Below, one piece after another: positions 21,961-29,118 of a DNA stretch of 29,226 nucleotides (the first letter of the stretch is position 1; every line of letters starts with the position of its first letter). Source of the DNA: a virus. A model generated the notes under the pieces. It ran no database searches. It was given only the letters and a program-made list of their open reading frames with translations, and was not told the DNA's origin. Where the stretch lies: positions 1-29,226 of IMG/VR virus record IMGVR_UViG_3300031837_000043; one strand, 5' to 3'. The position numbers were made by a program, and so were the translations under genes.

Positions 21961-22863
21961 CTATTGAGAGATAAGATACACGCCCAAGCCGTCTTTTCTT
22001 ATTGAAGTACCTCCAAATAAAGCAAGCGCGCTCATTACATCACCTTGGTACAATGGATGGTTTGCTTGATAAAACAAGTCAATAGCGCCCTTTGCAATGG
22101 CGGTATATTGTGGATGCCAAGCTATACCAGCAAGATTATCCGTTGCAGTACCACCACTAAATCCAGTAATAAGAGCATTTACAGAACCTCCTGAAGTTAT
22201 TGAACAAACAGTAGGACGTTTCATTACATCAAATCCCATAATGTTCTTAACAGTACCATCAGGTAACACGGCAGAGCCATAAGAATATGCTTGTTTAATG
22301 AATGGATCGTTAAGCAATTCGTAATACATAGCAACAGGCAGTAGCAACTTACGTTGTCCGTCGTCAGGTATGTTATCATTATCCATTTGCGCTTTTAGGT
22401 TTATCAAATCCGTAGAAGTTATTGCGCTTCTTGAACCTGTTGCCCCTGGAGCTGACGCCGTTACTGCATAACCAGAAGTTTTTGTAATTGCACTTGAAGC
22501 TGTAGAAGCCCATTTACTAGCGGTATAATCGCCCATTGCTTTTTGCAGAGTTTGAACAGTGTTGTAAATAACAGAGTTCATCTTACTGTACGAAATCTGA
22601 GCCTGCTCAAGATCAGTTACGAAAAATGCGTTGGTTGCGTAACCATCGATTGTGAAAGTAAAGTCTACGTCAGTTCTTTGTACAGCATTGATAGGGTAAC
22701 TGGTTGGGTTAATAGTAATAGTAGGTACAGTGTTATTGAAAGGGACGTGAACTGTCTTGTAATTACAAAAACTCGAAAAATCAATTGCGTACTGGGTGAA
22801 TAGATTGGAAGGGTAAAGTACTTCCTGTATCTGTTCAACCCATATTTCTTTTAGTAATGCCAT
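21961..22863 (-). CDS. Major capsid protein (HK97-fold)
   Basis: This 300-residue protein begins ALLKEIWVEQIQEVLYPSNLFTQYAIDFSSF and continues with KTVHVPF-NNTVPTITINPTSYP and a DVDFTFTIDGYATNAFFVTDLEQAQ strand pattern. It has ITSTDLINLKAQMDNDNIPDDGQRKLLLPVAMYYELLND in the middle and NIMGFDVMKRPT near 210, the usual P-domain loop of HK97-fold capsid proteins. It follows the protease-scaffold gene in the classic order. No TATTTAT precedes the start; the A-rich leader has a related AATATTTAAAC word. Confidence 0.9.
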   Translation of the reverse strand: MALLKEIWVEQIQEVLYPSNLFTQYAIDFSSFCNYKTVHVPFNNTVPTITINPTSYPINAVQRTDVDFTFTIDGYATNAFFVTDLEQAQISYSKMNSVIYNTVQTLQKAMGDYTASKWASTASSAITKTSGYAVTASAPGATGSRSAITSTDLINLKAQMDNDNIPDDGQRKLLLPVAMYYELLNDPFIKQAYSYGSAVLPDGTVKNIMGFDVMKRPTVCSITSGGSVNALITGFSGGTATDNLAGIAWHPQYTAIAKGAIDLFYQANHPLYQGDVMSALALFGGTSIRKDGLGVYLISQ

Positions 22864-22924
22864 TTTTTATTGTATTGTTGTTTAAATATTATTGTCTGAT
22901 TATTTTTTCTTGGAGATGTTACTT

Positions 22925-23497
22925 TTAGAACTTCACTTCCTGAATTGAATTTTTGATGTTACTATTAACTTCATTTTTGAAAATGTCTAATAGTGCGTTG
23001 TACATTTCTGGCTGTTCTTTTTCCAGTTTTTTAAGTCCTGAAGGATCGTTTTTTCTCCAGTCTTTAAAAGACCAACTAGCTCTTACTAGGTCAAGGTTGT
23101 TTGTCATATAATTTTTAGTTGTATTATTAGAATTTATGTTATCAGTTATTTTTACCGCTTGTTTGTTTACCACGGTGGGCGTTATTGCGCCAAAGCTTGT
23201 TTTAAAAGCCTCTATGTTACTTTTTGCAAGAATTATCATTGATTCTTTTGCATCAGATTTGAATTTTCCAGACTGAATTGCATTTTCAACAACCTCTAGC
23301 GCCTCTCTATCAAGAGATTTTTCTTTTTCTATTTTGTAAGCTTTAAGCTCATCTTGTAGTAAAGCCAGCTTGTCTTTCAAGTCTGTATTTTCGGTTTCAA
23401 TAGAAGTATCTTTGGTTTGAATCTTTTCAATAGCTTCTACTATCGCGTCTTCACTCGCTTCATTTTGAAGCTTTAATTTGTTTGTTATTTTGTCCAT
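22925..23497 (-). CDS. Candidate nested scaffold protein, in frame within the protease gene
   Basis: An in-frame ATG at 23497 (Met216, MDKITNKLKL) begins 190 residues that make up exactly the scaffold-like, coiled-coil part. Its upstream sequence TTCAAAAAAAACGA is A-rich like other starts here, and a TATTTAT lies at 23531-23537, 33 nt before the ATG, inside protease coding sequence. This is the only intragenic case I noticed where the motif and an in-frame Met at a domain boundary coincide. It remains an inference. Confidence 0.55.
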   Translation of the reverse strand: MDKITNKLKLQNEASEDAIVEAIEKIQTKDTSIETENTDLKDKLALLQDELKAYKIEKEKSLDREALEVVENAIQSGKFKSDAKESMIILAKSNIEAFKTSFGAITPTVVNKQAVKITDNINSNNTTKNYMTNNLDLVRASWSFKDWRKNDPSGLKKLEKEQPEMYNALLDIFKNEVNSNIKNSIQEVKF

Positions 23498-24142
23498 TCG
23501 TTTTTTTTGAATTATGGATTTGCAGGCGTTATAAATAGTAACTGCACAATTTTCCTGCGTATAAATAGATTTGTTTTTTAAAACTGAATTTTCTACTAGT
23601 TTTTTGGTGAAATTATCTATAGGTAGTATTTCATCAACAAGCCCGTACTGTTCTTTGGCTTCTTGTGCCGTAAAAATTGTTTCCTTTTTCATTAATGATT
23701 CAACTTGATCTAGTGGCAATTTTGACCTCGTAGAAATCATAGAGGCAAGAGACGCTCTAGTTGATTCAAGTAAGTTTTTTATTTTATCCGTTGCCGTAGC
23801 TTCTGTGTATGGTTCGTGGATTAAAATAGAACTGTAAGGCTGTGCATATACTTTACTACCAGCCAAAAGAATAATAGAAGCTATACTGCCAGCCATACCA
23901 TCGTTATAGGTAGTAACAAACATCGAACTTTCCTTTATGGCGCTGTAAATGCTATAACCATCCATCACATTACCACCATTACTATTAATTCTTACGTCAA
24001 GGGTTTTATAGCCTTTGTTTTCAAGATCAAGAATAGCTTGTGCGACCCTTGCCCCAGATATACCAGTACCATCCTCATTAACTCCAATGTCGCCATACAG
24101 TAGAATTGTTGGCGTTTGTCCTTTATTAATTATTTCGTTCAT
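22925..24142 (-). CDS. ClpP-fold head maturation protease fused to a scaffold-like region
   Basis: Residues 1-185 form a ClpP/crotonase-fold prohead protease: RINSNGGNVMDGYSIYSAI (51-69), GMAGSIASIILLAG with probable nucleophile Ser86 (82-95), SILIHEPY with His109 (105-112), and a YGLVDEIL segment with Asp170. From about 216 to the end the protein is charged and coiled-coil-rich (IEKIQTKDTSIETENTDLKDKLALLQDELKAY), typical of a scaffold. The arrangement matches the lambda C/Nu3 type, where a scaffold is nested in the protease gene. A TATTTAT motif lies 6 nt before the ATG, next to GGAG, a rare Shine-Dalgarno-like word here. Confidence 0.9.
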   Translation of the reverse strand: MNEIINKGQTPTILLYGDIGVNEDGTGISGARVAQAILDLENKGYKTLDVRINSNGGNVMDGYSIYSAIKESSMFVTTYNDGMAGSIASIILLAGSKVYAQPYSSILIHEPYTEATATDKIKNLLESTRASLASMISTRSKLPLDQVESLMKKETIFTAQEAKEQYGLVDEILPIDNFTKKLVENSVLKNKSIYTQENCAVTIYNACKSIIQKKRMDKITNKLKLQNEASEDAIVEAIEKIQTKDTSIETENTDLKDKLALLQDELKAYKIEKEKSLDREALEVVENAIQSGKFKSDAKESMIILAKSNIEAFKTSFGAITPTVVNKQAVKITDNINSNNTTKNYMTNNLDLVRASWSFKDWRKNDPSGLKKLEKEQPEMYNALLDIFKNEVNSNIKNSIQEVKF

Positions 24143-24177
24143 CTCCTTATAAATAAGTTTTATTTATAATTCAAAAA
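24143..24177. promoter_or_regulatory. Divergent control region with two TATTTAT motifs, capsid and neck operons
   Basis: A 35-bp gap holds TATTTAT on minus (24149-24155, 6 nt before the protease ATG) and on plus (24161-24167, 10 nt before the ATG at 24178). Confidence 0.6.
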
Positions 24178-24594
24178 ATGAGCGCTACTATTAAGAGGGT
24201 TGGTAAGGGGTTTCAGTTCGATAAAAAAATAGCTGAATGGAATAAGCAAAAGCCAAAACTATTAGAAGAAATAAAAGATGAATCTTTGAAGTTCTTCAAA
24301 GACAACTATAATAAAGAGGGCTTTGAAGATAGCGTATTTGAAAAGTGGAAGCCGAAGAAAAGGCCAAACGGACAGCCTACGCTTGTAGCCACTGGATTAT
24401 TAAGGAAGTCTTTTAAGGCTATTATTGGAAGAAATAAGGTTACTATTTCAAACCCCGTGGCGTATGGTTTGTACCATAACCAAGGCACAAGCAGACTACC
24501 TAAACGTAAATTTTTAGGAAACAGCAGAGTTTTGGAAGTCGCAAACGCAAAAAGAATTATCAAACATTTACACCCGATTCTATTTAAAAAATGA
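24178..24594 (+). CDS. Virion morphogenesis / tail completion protein (Mu gpG-like)
   Basis: This 138-residue basic protein has the pattern of the Mu gpG / HK97 gp10 group: KWKPKKRPNGQPTLVATGLLRKSF, then VTISNPVAYGLYHNQGTSRLPKRKFLGNSR. The TGLLRKS and YGLYHNQGT-PKRKFLG blocks are the usual signature. It acts at the head-tail joint or in tail completion. Its stop overlaps the start of the next gene by 4 nt. Confidence 0.8.
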   Translation: MSATIKRVGKGFQFDKKIAEWNKQKPKLLEEIKDESLKFFKDNYNKEGFEDSVFEKWKPKKRPNGQPTLVATGLLRKSFKAIIGRNKVTISNPVAYGLYHNQGTSRLPKRKFLGNSRVLEVANAKRIIKHLHPILFKK

Positions 24595-25088
24595 TTTATC
24601 AAATATACACGGCTATAACTAGCCAGCTACAAACAATAACTGGTTCCTCCCAAAATGAAATATGTCAGATAGGGATATATAATAGCCAGTTCGATTATTT
24701 GGGGGATGAAGGGGAAAACAGTAAAGTAAAAGAATATGTAGTAACGCCTGCCGTCTTCATAGAATTTACGCCTATTACTTACAATCAACTTGGGTTGAAT
24801 GTTCAACAGACAGACCCTTTTACTGTCAGAATACACTTAGGAACTGAAGTATATACTGACAATTCATTGGCTATTCTACGCCTTAAAGAGAAAGTACACG
24901 GGCTTTTACAAGGTTACCAGCAACAAGGATTTAATAAGCTTACCAGAAAGAGCGAACAACAGGATATTAACCACTCCAATATTTACCACTTCATAATGGA
25001 ATATGAAACAGTTTATCGTGATACCACGACTTATTTATATCCAACTAGCGGTACTTTTTCAGGTACTACTATTCAATATTCTATTTAA
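24591..25088 (+). CDS. Tail terminator / neck protein, probable
   Basis: This 165-residue protein has the alpha/beta layout of tail-terminator proteins: an N-terminal helix (IYQIYTAITSQLQTI), strands with TPAVFIEFTPITYNQL and FTVRIHLGTE, a helix AILRLKEKVHGLLQGYQ, and strands with YHFIMEYETVYRD. It starts with a 4-nt overlap with the gpG-like gene and lies between it and the baseplate J-like gene. Identity is by fold pattern and position. Confidence 0.55.
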   Translation: MIYQIYTAITSQLQTITGSSQNEICQIGIYNSQFDYLGDEGENSKVKEYVVTPAVFIEFTPITYNQLGLNVQQTDPFTVRIHLGTEVYTDNSLAILRLKEKVHGLLQGYQQQGFNKLTRKSEQQDINHSNIYHFIMEYETVYRDTTTYLYPTSGTFSGTTIQYSI

Positions 25089-25091
25089 GTA

Positions 25092-25922
25092 ATGGCTCAA
25101 AGCGTAAACGATATACAAAATGCAATATTAACGGCTATAACCGCTAATGCTATACTTGCCAACCTCAACAGTCCATCACAGACTAGTTATTACAGGCTTT
25201 GGACTTTTATTTCTGCCGTTAACTATCAAATTGAACAACAAATGTGGGATGAAACTCAGGCGCAACTTCAAAATCTACTATTTCAAAACGCCCCTGGAAC
25301 TCCCCAATGGTTGCAACAACAGGTTTTAAATTACCAATATGGCTATACAGTTCAATTAAACAGTAATTACCAACCTTATTATCCAGTAATAGACACGGGA
25401 GCTACTATCGTTACGCAGTGTAGTGTAACGCAGGACGACGCTAGGAATGTTCTTGTAAAAGTTGCTGGTGGTACTCCTGGAAGTCTTACGCCAATTATGA
25501 CAGGTTCTCCTATCAATGGTTTGATCGCTTACCTTGATGCAATTTCTTTTTGTGGAATAAATATCGTGGTAAGTAGCAACCCTGCCGACCAGATATATAT
25601 TCCAGCTCAAATATTTTACAATGGGCAGTATGTTGAAGCAGACGTACAACAAAACGTTATAGATGCAATCAATCAATATCTTTTTGATATGCCATTTGAT
25701 GGTACAATTTATTTAAGCAGGCTCGAAACGGCAATTTTATCTGTGCAGGGAGTTGACGACGTTCAATTTGGAACGGTAACGGCTCGTAATTATTCAACTC
25801 CTTATGGCGCTGGTAATCCTGTCATTACTAGGACGTATGTAACCCAAGCAGGTTATATAATTGGTGAGCAGACAAGCGGATATACTTTACTTGATTCAAT
25901 TACAATGCAATTAAGCCTATAA
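25092..25922 (+). CDS. Baseplate J-like protein
   Basis: This 276-residue protein shows the J-like C-terminal domain: GINIVVSSNPADQIYIPAQIFYNGQYVEADVQQNVIDAINQYLFDMPFDGTIYLSRLETAILSVQGVDDVQF (about 153-224). The N-terminal part has helices with QIEQQMWDETQAQLQNLL. Such proteins build the wedge periphery of contractile baseplates and contact the gp25-like protein encoded on the other strand at 15423-15719. It starts 3 nt after the upstream stop. Confidence 0.75.
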   Translation: MAQSVNDIQNAILTAITANAILANLNSPSQTSYYRLWTFISAVNYQIEQQMWDETQAQLQNLLFQNAPGTPQWLQQQVLNYQYGYTVQLNSNYQPYYPVIDTGATIVTQCSVTQDDARNVLVKVAGGTPGSLTPIMTGSPINGLIAYLDAISFCGINIVVSSNPADQIYIPAQIFYNGQYVEADVQQNVIDAINQYLFDMPFDGTIYLSRLETAILSVQGVDDVQFGTVTARNYSTPYGAGNPVITRTYVTQAGYIIGEQTSGYTLLDSITMQLSL

Positions 25923-25926
25923 AAAA

Positions 25927-26439
25927 ATGGCAACTCAGAACGTCTTTCAAATTGATTATACGCAGACCACGCAAGCGCTTATGCCACCTGACAAGCGCAC
26001 TCCAATACATTTCGCTTGGTTATCCGCTTTATCAACTCCATTGCAAAATGACCATAACTATAGGTTTAATAGCGTCGTTCCCTCGCTTTTTCAGCAAGCC
26101 CATTATAATAGTCAGAAAATAGTATTAACTGCTATTTTAAACAACACCATTATAAGCGCCGTAACAAGCCCTTATATTTATATTGTAAATAATAGCGGGG
26201 CGACAAATAATTCTACTTTTATATATGGTAAAAGTGAGCCGTATAAAACTGTCTATATATACAGTAGGAAAGAATCACAACCAACGGCATTTTTAAACAG
26301 TAGAATATCTGGAGGGACTTATCAGGAAGACTTTACTGTATTCGTTCCTAATACATATTCAGGTTCAACGCCTCAAATAAGGGCTACTTTAAATGAGTAT
26401 GCAATTGCGGGGGTAACTTGGGAGATAAATTATTATTAA
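25927..26439 (+). CDS. Baseplate-periphery or fibre-base structural protein, unassigned
   Basis: This 170-residue protein contains a distinctive MPPDKRTPIHFAWLSALSTPLQ-HNYRF segment (about 18-46). The rest is beta-rich and ends AIAGVTWEINYY. I do not recognise a named family. Its place between the J-like protein and the collar-domain fibre suggests a structural part of the baseplate or a fibre adaptor. It starts 4 nt after the previous stop. Confidence 0.6.
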   Translation: MATQNVFQIDYTQTTQALMPPDKRTPIHFAWLSALSTPLQNDHNYRFNSVVPSLFQQAHYNSQKIVLTAILNNTIISAVTSPYIYIVNNSGATNNSTFIYGKSEPYKTVYIYSRKESQPTAFLNSRISGGTYQEDFTVFVPNTYSGSTPQIRATLNEYAIAGVTWEINYY

Positions 26440-26464
26440 CAATAGAATTGATAAAAAAAAATAA

Positions 26465-27406
26465 ATGGACAAAATTATAACTCCAATTCAGGCTGGCGGT
26501 TTTCCTCTTTTTGAGGAAGAAGTTGTAGGCTGTTTGCAAGATCAAATATATAATGCTTATTTTTCGAGCCTTTATAGGTTCACAAATGAAAGCTTTGTGC
26601 TGTCTGGCTGTGAAATAAGTAATATTATTACCGCTTCTACCACCGTTAATATTAGCGCTGGTTATGTATTCTTAAACAACTCAACAAATGGCACTGACAT
26701 TGTTTACTTTTCTGGCGTTACTAGCGCAACATATCCTTGCTATTTAAGCGAGGGCGCTCAAATTGTAACTGATTTGGAATTTCAAAACGGAACTGAGTTG
26801 CCAGCTTTAAGCACAAAGCAAATAACGGTAACAAATTCTATTCCTGCGACCTCTTATATTGAATTTAATCCATATACCTCAAAGACGCTTCAAAAACTAA
26901 GCCAAAGATATAATAGATTCATTGGTGAGGTGTTCGATTATGTAGGAAGTCTCACAAATAGTAACGGCTTTCCTCTATTTGACAATACAGGAAAGGGACT
27001 TGATTATTTTGACGGGTTTGCCCTATGCAACGGGAATAATGGTACGCAAAATCTTAATGGTAGGGTTACCATTGGGATAGGCGGTTGCACGGATATAAAT
27101 GGTAATACCCAAACATTTACATTTAATGAGGTAGGTGGTGAATTATCACACTTAAATACTAGCGCTGAATCTGGTTTACGAACCTTTCAGGTACAATTAC
27201 CTATACTTTCAAGTGGTTCGGGAGGCGGTTATACTGAGCCAACTGATAATAGTCCGTCGAATGGCAACGCCGTTTATACCTCGCTTGCTAACGGGGTCGT
27301 TAACGTTGACGGGGTTAGTGGTAGAAATGGGGCGCAAGACGCTTTAAACTATCACAATAATTTACAACCTTACTGCACTACTTATAAAATCCAACGGATT
27401 AATTGA
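26465..27406 (+). CDS. Tail collar-domain fibre protein
   Basis: This 313-residue protein has a phage tail-collar-type domain at about 153-207: GEVFDYVGSLTN, then FDGFALCNGNNGTQNLNGRVTIGIGG. This matches the pattern G-I--YAG----GWALCNG--T-NL-GR---G. The N-terminal 130 residues are beta-rich and probably docking. The C-terminal part is Gly/Ser/Asn-rich with YHNNLQPYCTTYKIQRI at the end, typical of short fibres and collar proteins. It ends the plus-strand neck-baseplate operon. Confidence 0.7.
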   Translation: MDKIITPIQAGGFPLFEEEVVGCLQDQIYNAYFSSLYRFTNESFVLSGCEISNIITASTTVNISAGYVFLNNSTNGTDIVYFSGVTSATYPCYLSEGAQIVTDLEFQNGTELPALSTKQITVTNSIPATSYIEFNPYTSKTLQKLSQRYNRFIGEVFDYVGSLTNSNGFPLFDNTGKGLDYFDGFALCNGNNGTQNLNGRVTIGIGGCTDINGNTQTFTFNEVGGELSHLNTSAESGLRTFQVQLPILSSGSGGGYTEPTDNSPSNGNAVYTSLANGVVNVDGVSGRNGAQDALNYHNNLQPYCTTYKIQRIN

Positions 27407-27427
27407 TCTTTATATAGTGAGGATTTA

Positions 27428-28078
27428 TTAATCTTCTTCTGGTAAATCATTCATAGCTTTTCTTATATCAAAGTTTTTTTTGATATAAGCGTTGGCGTTT
27501 TTTAAGTTTGTGTTGAACTCTTTCATTGACATATTTAAATCTTTTCGCATAACGTCTTTTTTGGTTGTAACTTTTCTCTTTTTATCAAAAGGAGAGATTT
27601 TTTGTTTTAAAAACTTTTCCGTATAAAACAAAATCCAAACTTGATATTCCTTGTTAGAAAGTTCCCTTTTTGCGAACGCATCCAACGCAATAAAAGCAAG
27701 ATCGTATTTATCACTGGAGGTTACCTCAGCTTGTTTGAACCCCTCATTATCATTAGTTAAATCAACCTTTTCAAATACATACTTATCGCCGTGCTTGTTT
27801 TTCTTTTTAATAACAAGGTTGTTATTAATCAAATTCTTGGTCAAACTCGAATAAAAGTAGTTCAGAAAGTCCTTCTCAGTATTGGCCTTTATTCCTTTTT
27901 TTAATAAAGAACGCCTTACCATCCAGTAGGTAAATTGAAAAGTATCTTCAGCGCTCTCTATCGTATCGTGGTAATTTGGTTGCTTGGTATAGATGTGGTA
28001 TTTGAAATGATGCAATATTTTATCGTAATTCTTAATAATAATAGAATCGAAAATATCTAATTGTTCTTTATTTGTCAT
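27428..28078 (-). CDS. Sigma-70-family-like RNA polymerase factor, divergent
   Basis: This 216-residue, Lys-rich protein resembles ECF-type sigma factors. At about 38-85 lies a region 2-like block (DTIESAEDTFQFTYWMV, then DFLNYFYSSLTKNLINNN), the counterpart of the D--QETF--AW and arN-i-- motifs. At about 136-200 lies a region 4-like block (AKRELSNKEYQVWILFY, then a helix-turn-helix-like KDVMRKDLNMSMKEFNTNLKNANAYIKK). It could direct host RNA polymerase to phage promoters, with the TATTTAT motif as candidate target. The similarity is weak and from pattern only; another DNA-binding role is possible. It is a lone minus-strand gene between plus-strand late genes. Confidence 0.55.
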   Translation of the reverse strand: MTNKEQLDIFDSIIIKNYDKILHHFKYHIYTKQPNYHDTIESAEDTFQFTYWMVRRSLLKKGIKANTEKDFLNYFYSSLTKNLINNNLVIKKKNKHGDKYVFEKVDLTNDNEGFKQAEVTSSDKYDLAFIALDAFAKRELSNKEYQVWILFYTEKFLKQKISPFDKKRKVTTKKDVMRKDLNMSMKEFNTNLKNANAYIKKNFDIRKAMNDLPEED

Positions 28079-28084
28079 ATTTAT
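28078..28084 (+). promoter_or_regulatory. TATTTAT motif in the divergent gap beside the sigma-like gene
   Basis: TATTTAT on plus, followed by 21 nt and the ATG at 28106. On minus the same site overlaps the start codon of the sigma-like gene (TATAAATATG). Confidence 0.4.
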
Positions 28085-28105
28085 AGTAGTTACTATTAGA
28101 TAATT

Positions 28106-28477
28106 ATGAAAGAAAAAATAAAAAGCGCTGAAACCTGCGCAAATATTGATAAAATAAAGAACTATTTACTATCAAATATGAAATTTTTGGCTGGAAACTA
28201 TAGTAATAATGAGTTTTACCACTTGGTAAATGGCATAACTGAGACAATATTAAATGAATCTTTCATTATAGGTAAACAGATAGAGTGGGATTACTATTCC
28301 AGTTCTATTTATGGGTATTTACACTGTTGCGATGTAACATTTTTGTCCATCGCTATTGATTTAATAGATGTTTTGGAGCGTGAAGCTCTAACGCAGTTGA
28401 TAATAGTTGAGGAATTTTTGACTTGCGCTAATATTAAAGAGGCATGTAGAATATTCAGAGAGATTTTTGAAAAATGA
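28106..28477 (+). CDS. Hypothetical protein, 123 residues
   Basis: A mostly helical, Cys-containing acidic protein (SAETCANIDKIKNYLLSNMKFL, then DVTFLSIAIDLIDVLEREALTQLIIVEEFLTCANIKEACRIF). No family is recognised and no membrane segment is clear. It lies between the sigma-like gene and the lysis genes. Confidence 0.6.
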   Translation: MKEKIKSAETCANIDKIKNYLLSNMKFLAGNYSNNEFYHLVNGITETILNESFIIGKQIEWDYYSSSIYGYLHCCDVTFLSIAIDLIDVLEREALTQLIIVEEFLTCANIKEACRIFREIFEK

Positions 28478-28480
28478 ATC

Positions 28481-28487
28481 TATTTAT
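28481..28487 (+). promoter_or_regulatory. TATTTAT start-proximal motif, small lysis-region gene
   Basis: TATTTAT is followed by 10 nt and the ATG at 28498. Confidence 0.5.
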
Positions 28488-28497
28488 AGATAAAACT

Positions 28498-28650
28498 ATG
28501 AAAAAGTTATTCTACTACCTGTTATCTCTATTTGGATTCAATAAAGTTGAAACTGAGGTTAAAACAGCAGTTTCAAAAGTTGAAACAGAAGCGAAAACAG
28601 CCGAAACACAGGCAAAGACTGACATTCAGGACGTAAAAAAAGAAATATAA
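28498..28650 (+). CDS. 50-residue membrane-anchored coiled-coil protein
   Basis: A short frame starts with MKKLFYYLLSLFGF, a likely membrane anchor, and continues with heptad-like repeats of KVETEVKTAVSKVETEAKTAET, a charged coiled coil ending DIQDVKKEI. It has a TATTTAT motif 10 nt upstream, which supports a real start. Its place before the holin-like genes and its anchor-plus-coiled-coil layout recall inner-membrane spanins, but it is much shorter than known ones, so this is only a possibility. Confidence 0.6.
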   Translation: MKKLFYYLLSLFGFNKVETEVKTAVSKVETEAKTAETQAKTDIQDVKKEI

Positions 28651-28676
28651 ACAAATGGACATAATAGCTATATAAG

Positions 28677-28886
28677 ATGCACCAATTACAATTAAATATA
28701 CTCGCTATAGCAGGGTCTATTATTACTTACTTTGGTGGTATAGCAACTGGAATACTACCAGCAGGCATATTAACCACGATAGTAACTACTATAATTATAT
28801 GCGTAACGGCGTTCTTCACCAACTGGGCGCTGAGAAAGATTTTTAAGACAAAAGAAAACGATCATATCGAACATAACGGCTTATAA
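28677..28886 (+). CDS. Holin-like small membrane protein
   Basis: This 69-residue protein has two transmembrane segments (about 7-27 and 31-50) joined by a short GILPAG turn, then a basic and polar C-terminal tail (RKIFKTKENDHIEHNG). This is the usual layout of a small holin that opens the inner membrane for the endolysin. It is followed two bases later by a second small membrane protein and then the lysozyme gene. Confidence 0.7.
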   Translation: MHQLQLNILAIAGSIITYFGGIATGILPAGILTTIVTTIIICVTAFFTNWALRKIFKTKENDHIEHNGL

Positions 28887-28887
28887 T

Positions 28888-29118
28888 ATGGAGTTCAAAC
28901 TAGCAAACTATGGCAAAGGTAAGAGCAAGCTACTATTACGATTATCAATGTTTTTCAAGGGGGTTACAGGATTGCTTGCGGTAAGCACATACATTATGGC
29001 AAATCCAACCTTAGCCATTGTAATAGTAGTAATAGGGGCTGTTGCCACTGAGCTTGTTGAATTTATTAAAGAAGAACAAAAGGAAGATGCAACCCCAGAT
29101 TCAACAAAGCACGATTAA
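28888..29118 (+). CDS. Second holin-like membrane protein
   Basis: This 76-residue protein has a basic N terminus (KLANYGKGKSKLLLRL), then two hydrophobic segments (about 20-37 and 42-58) and an acidic tail (EFIKEEQKEDATPDSTKHD). It could be a holin partner or antiholin. Its last 32 nt overlap the lysozyme start in another frame, a coupling often seen in lysis cassettes. Confidence 0.65.
   Translation: MEFKLANYGKGKSKLLLRLSMFFKGVTGLLAVSTYIMANPTLAIVIVVIGAVATELVEFIKEEQKEDATPDSTKHD

Noticed and set aside
27384-27432. Inverted repeat GATTAAT/ATTAATC at the convergent junction considered as a terminator
   Set aside because: The arms are only 7 bp, AT-rich and more than 20 nt apart with no T-run, so support is too weak.
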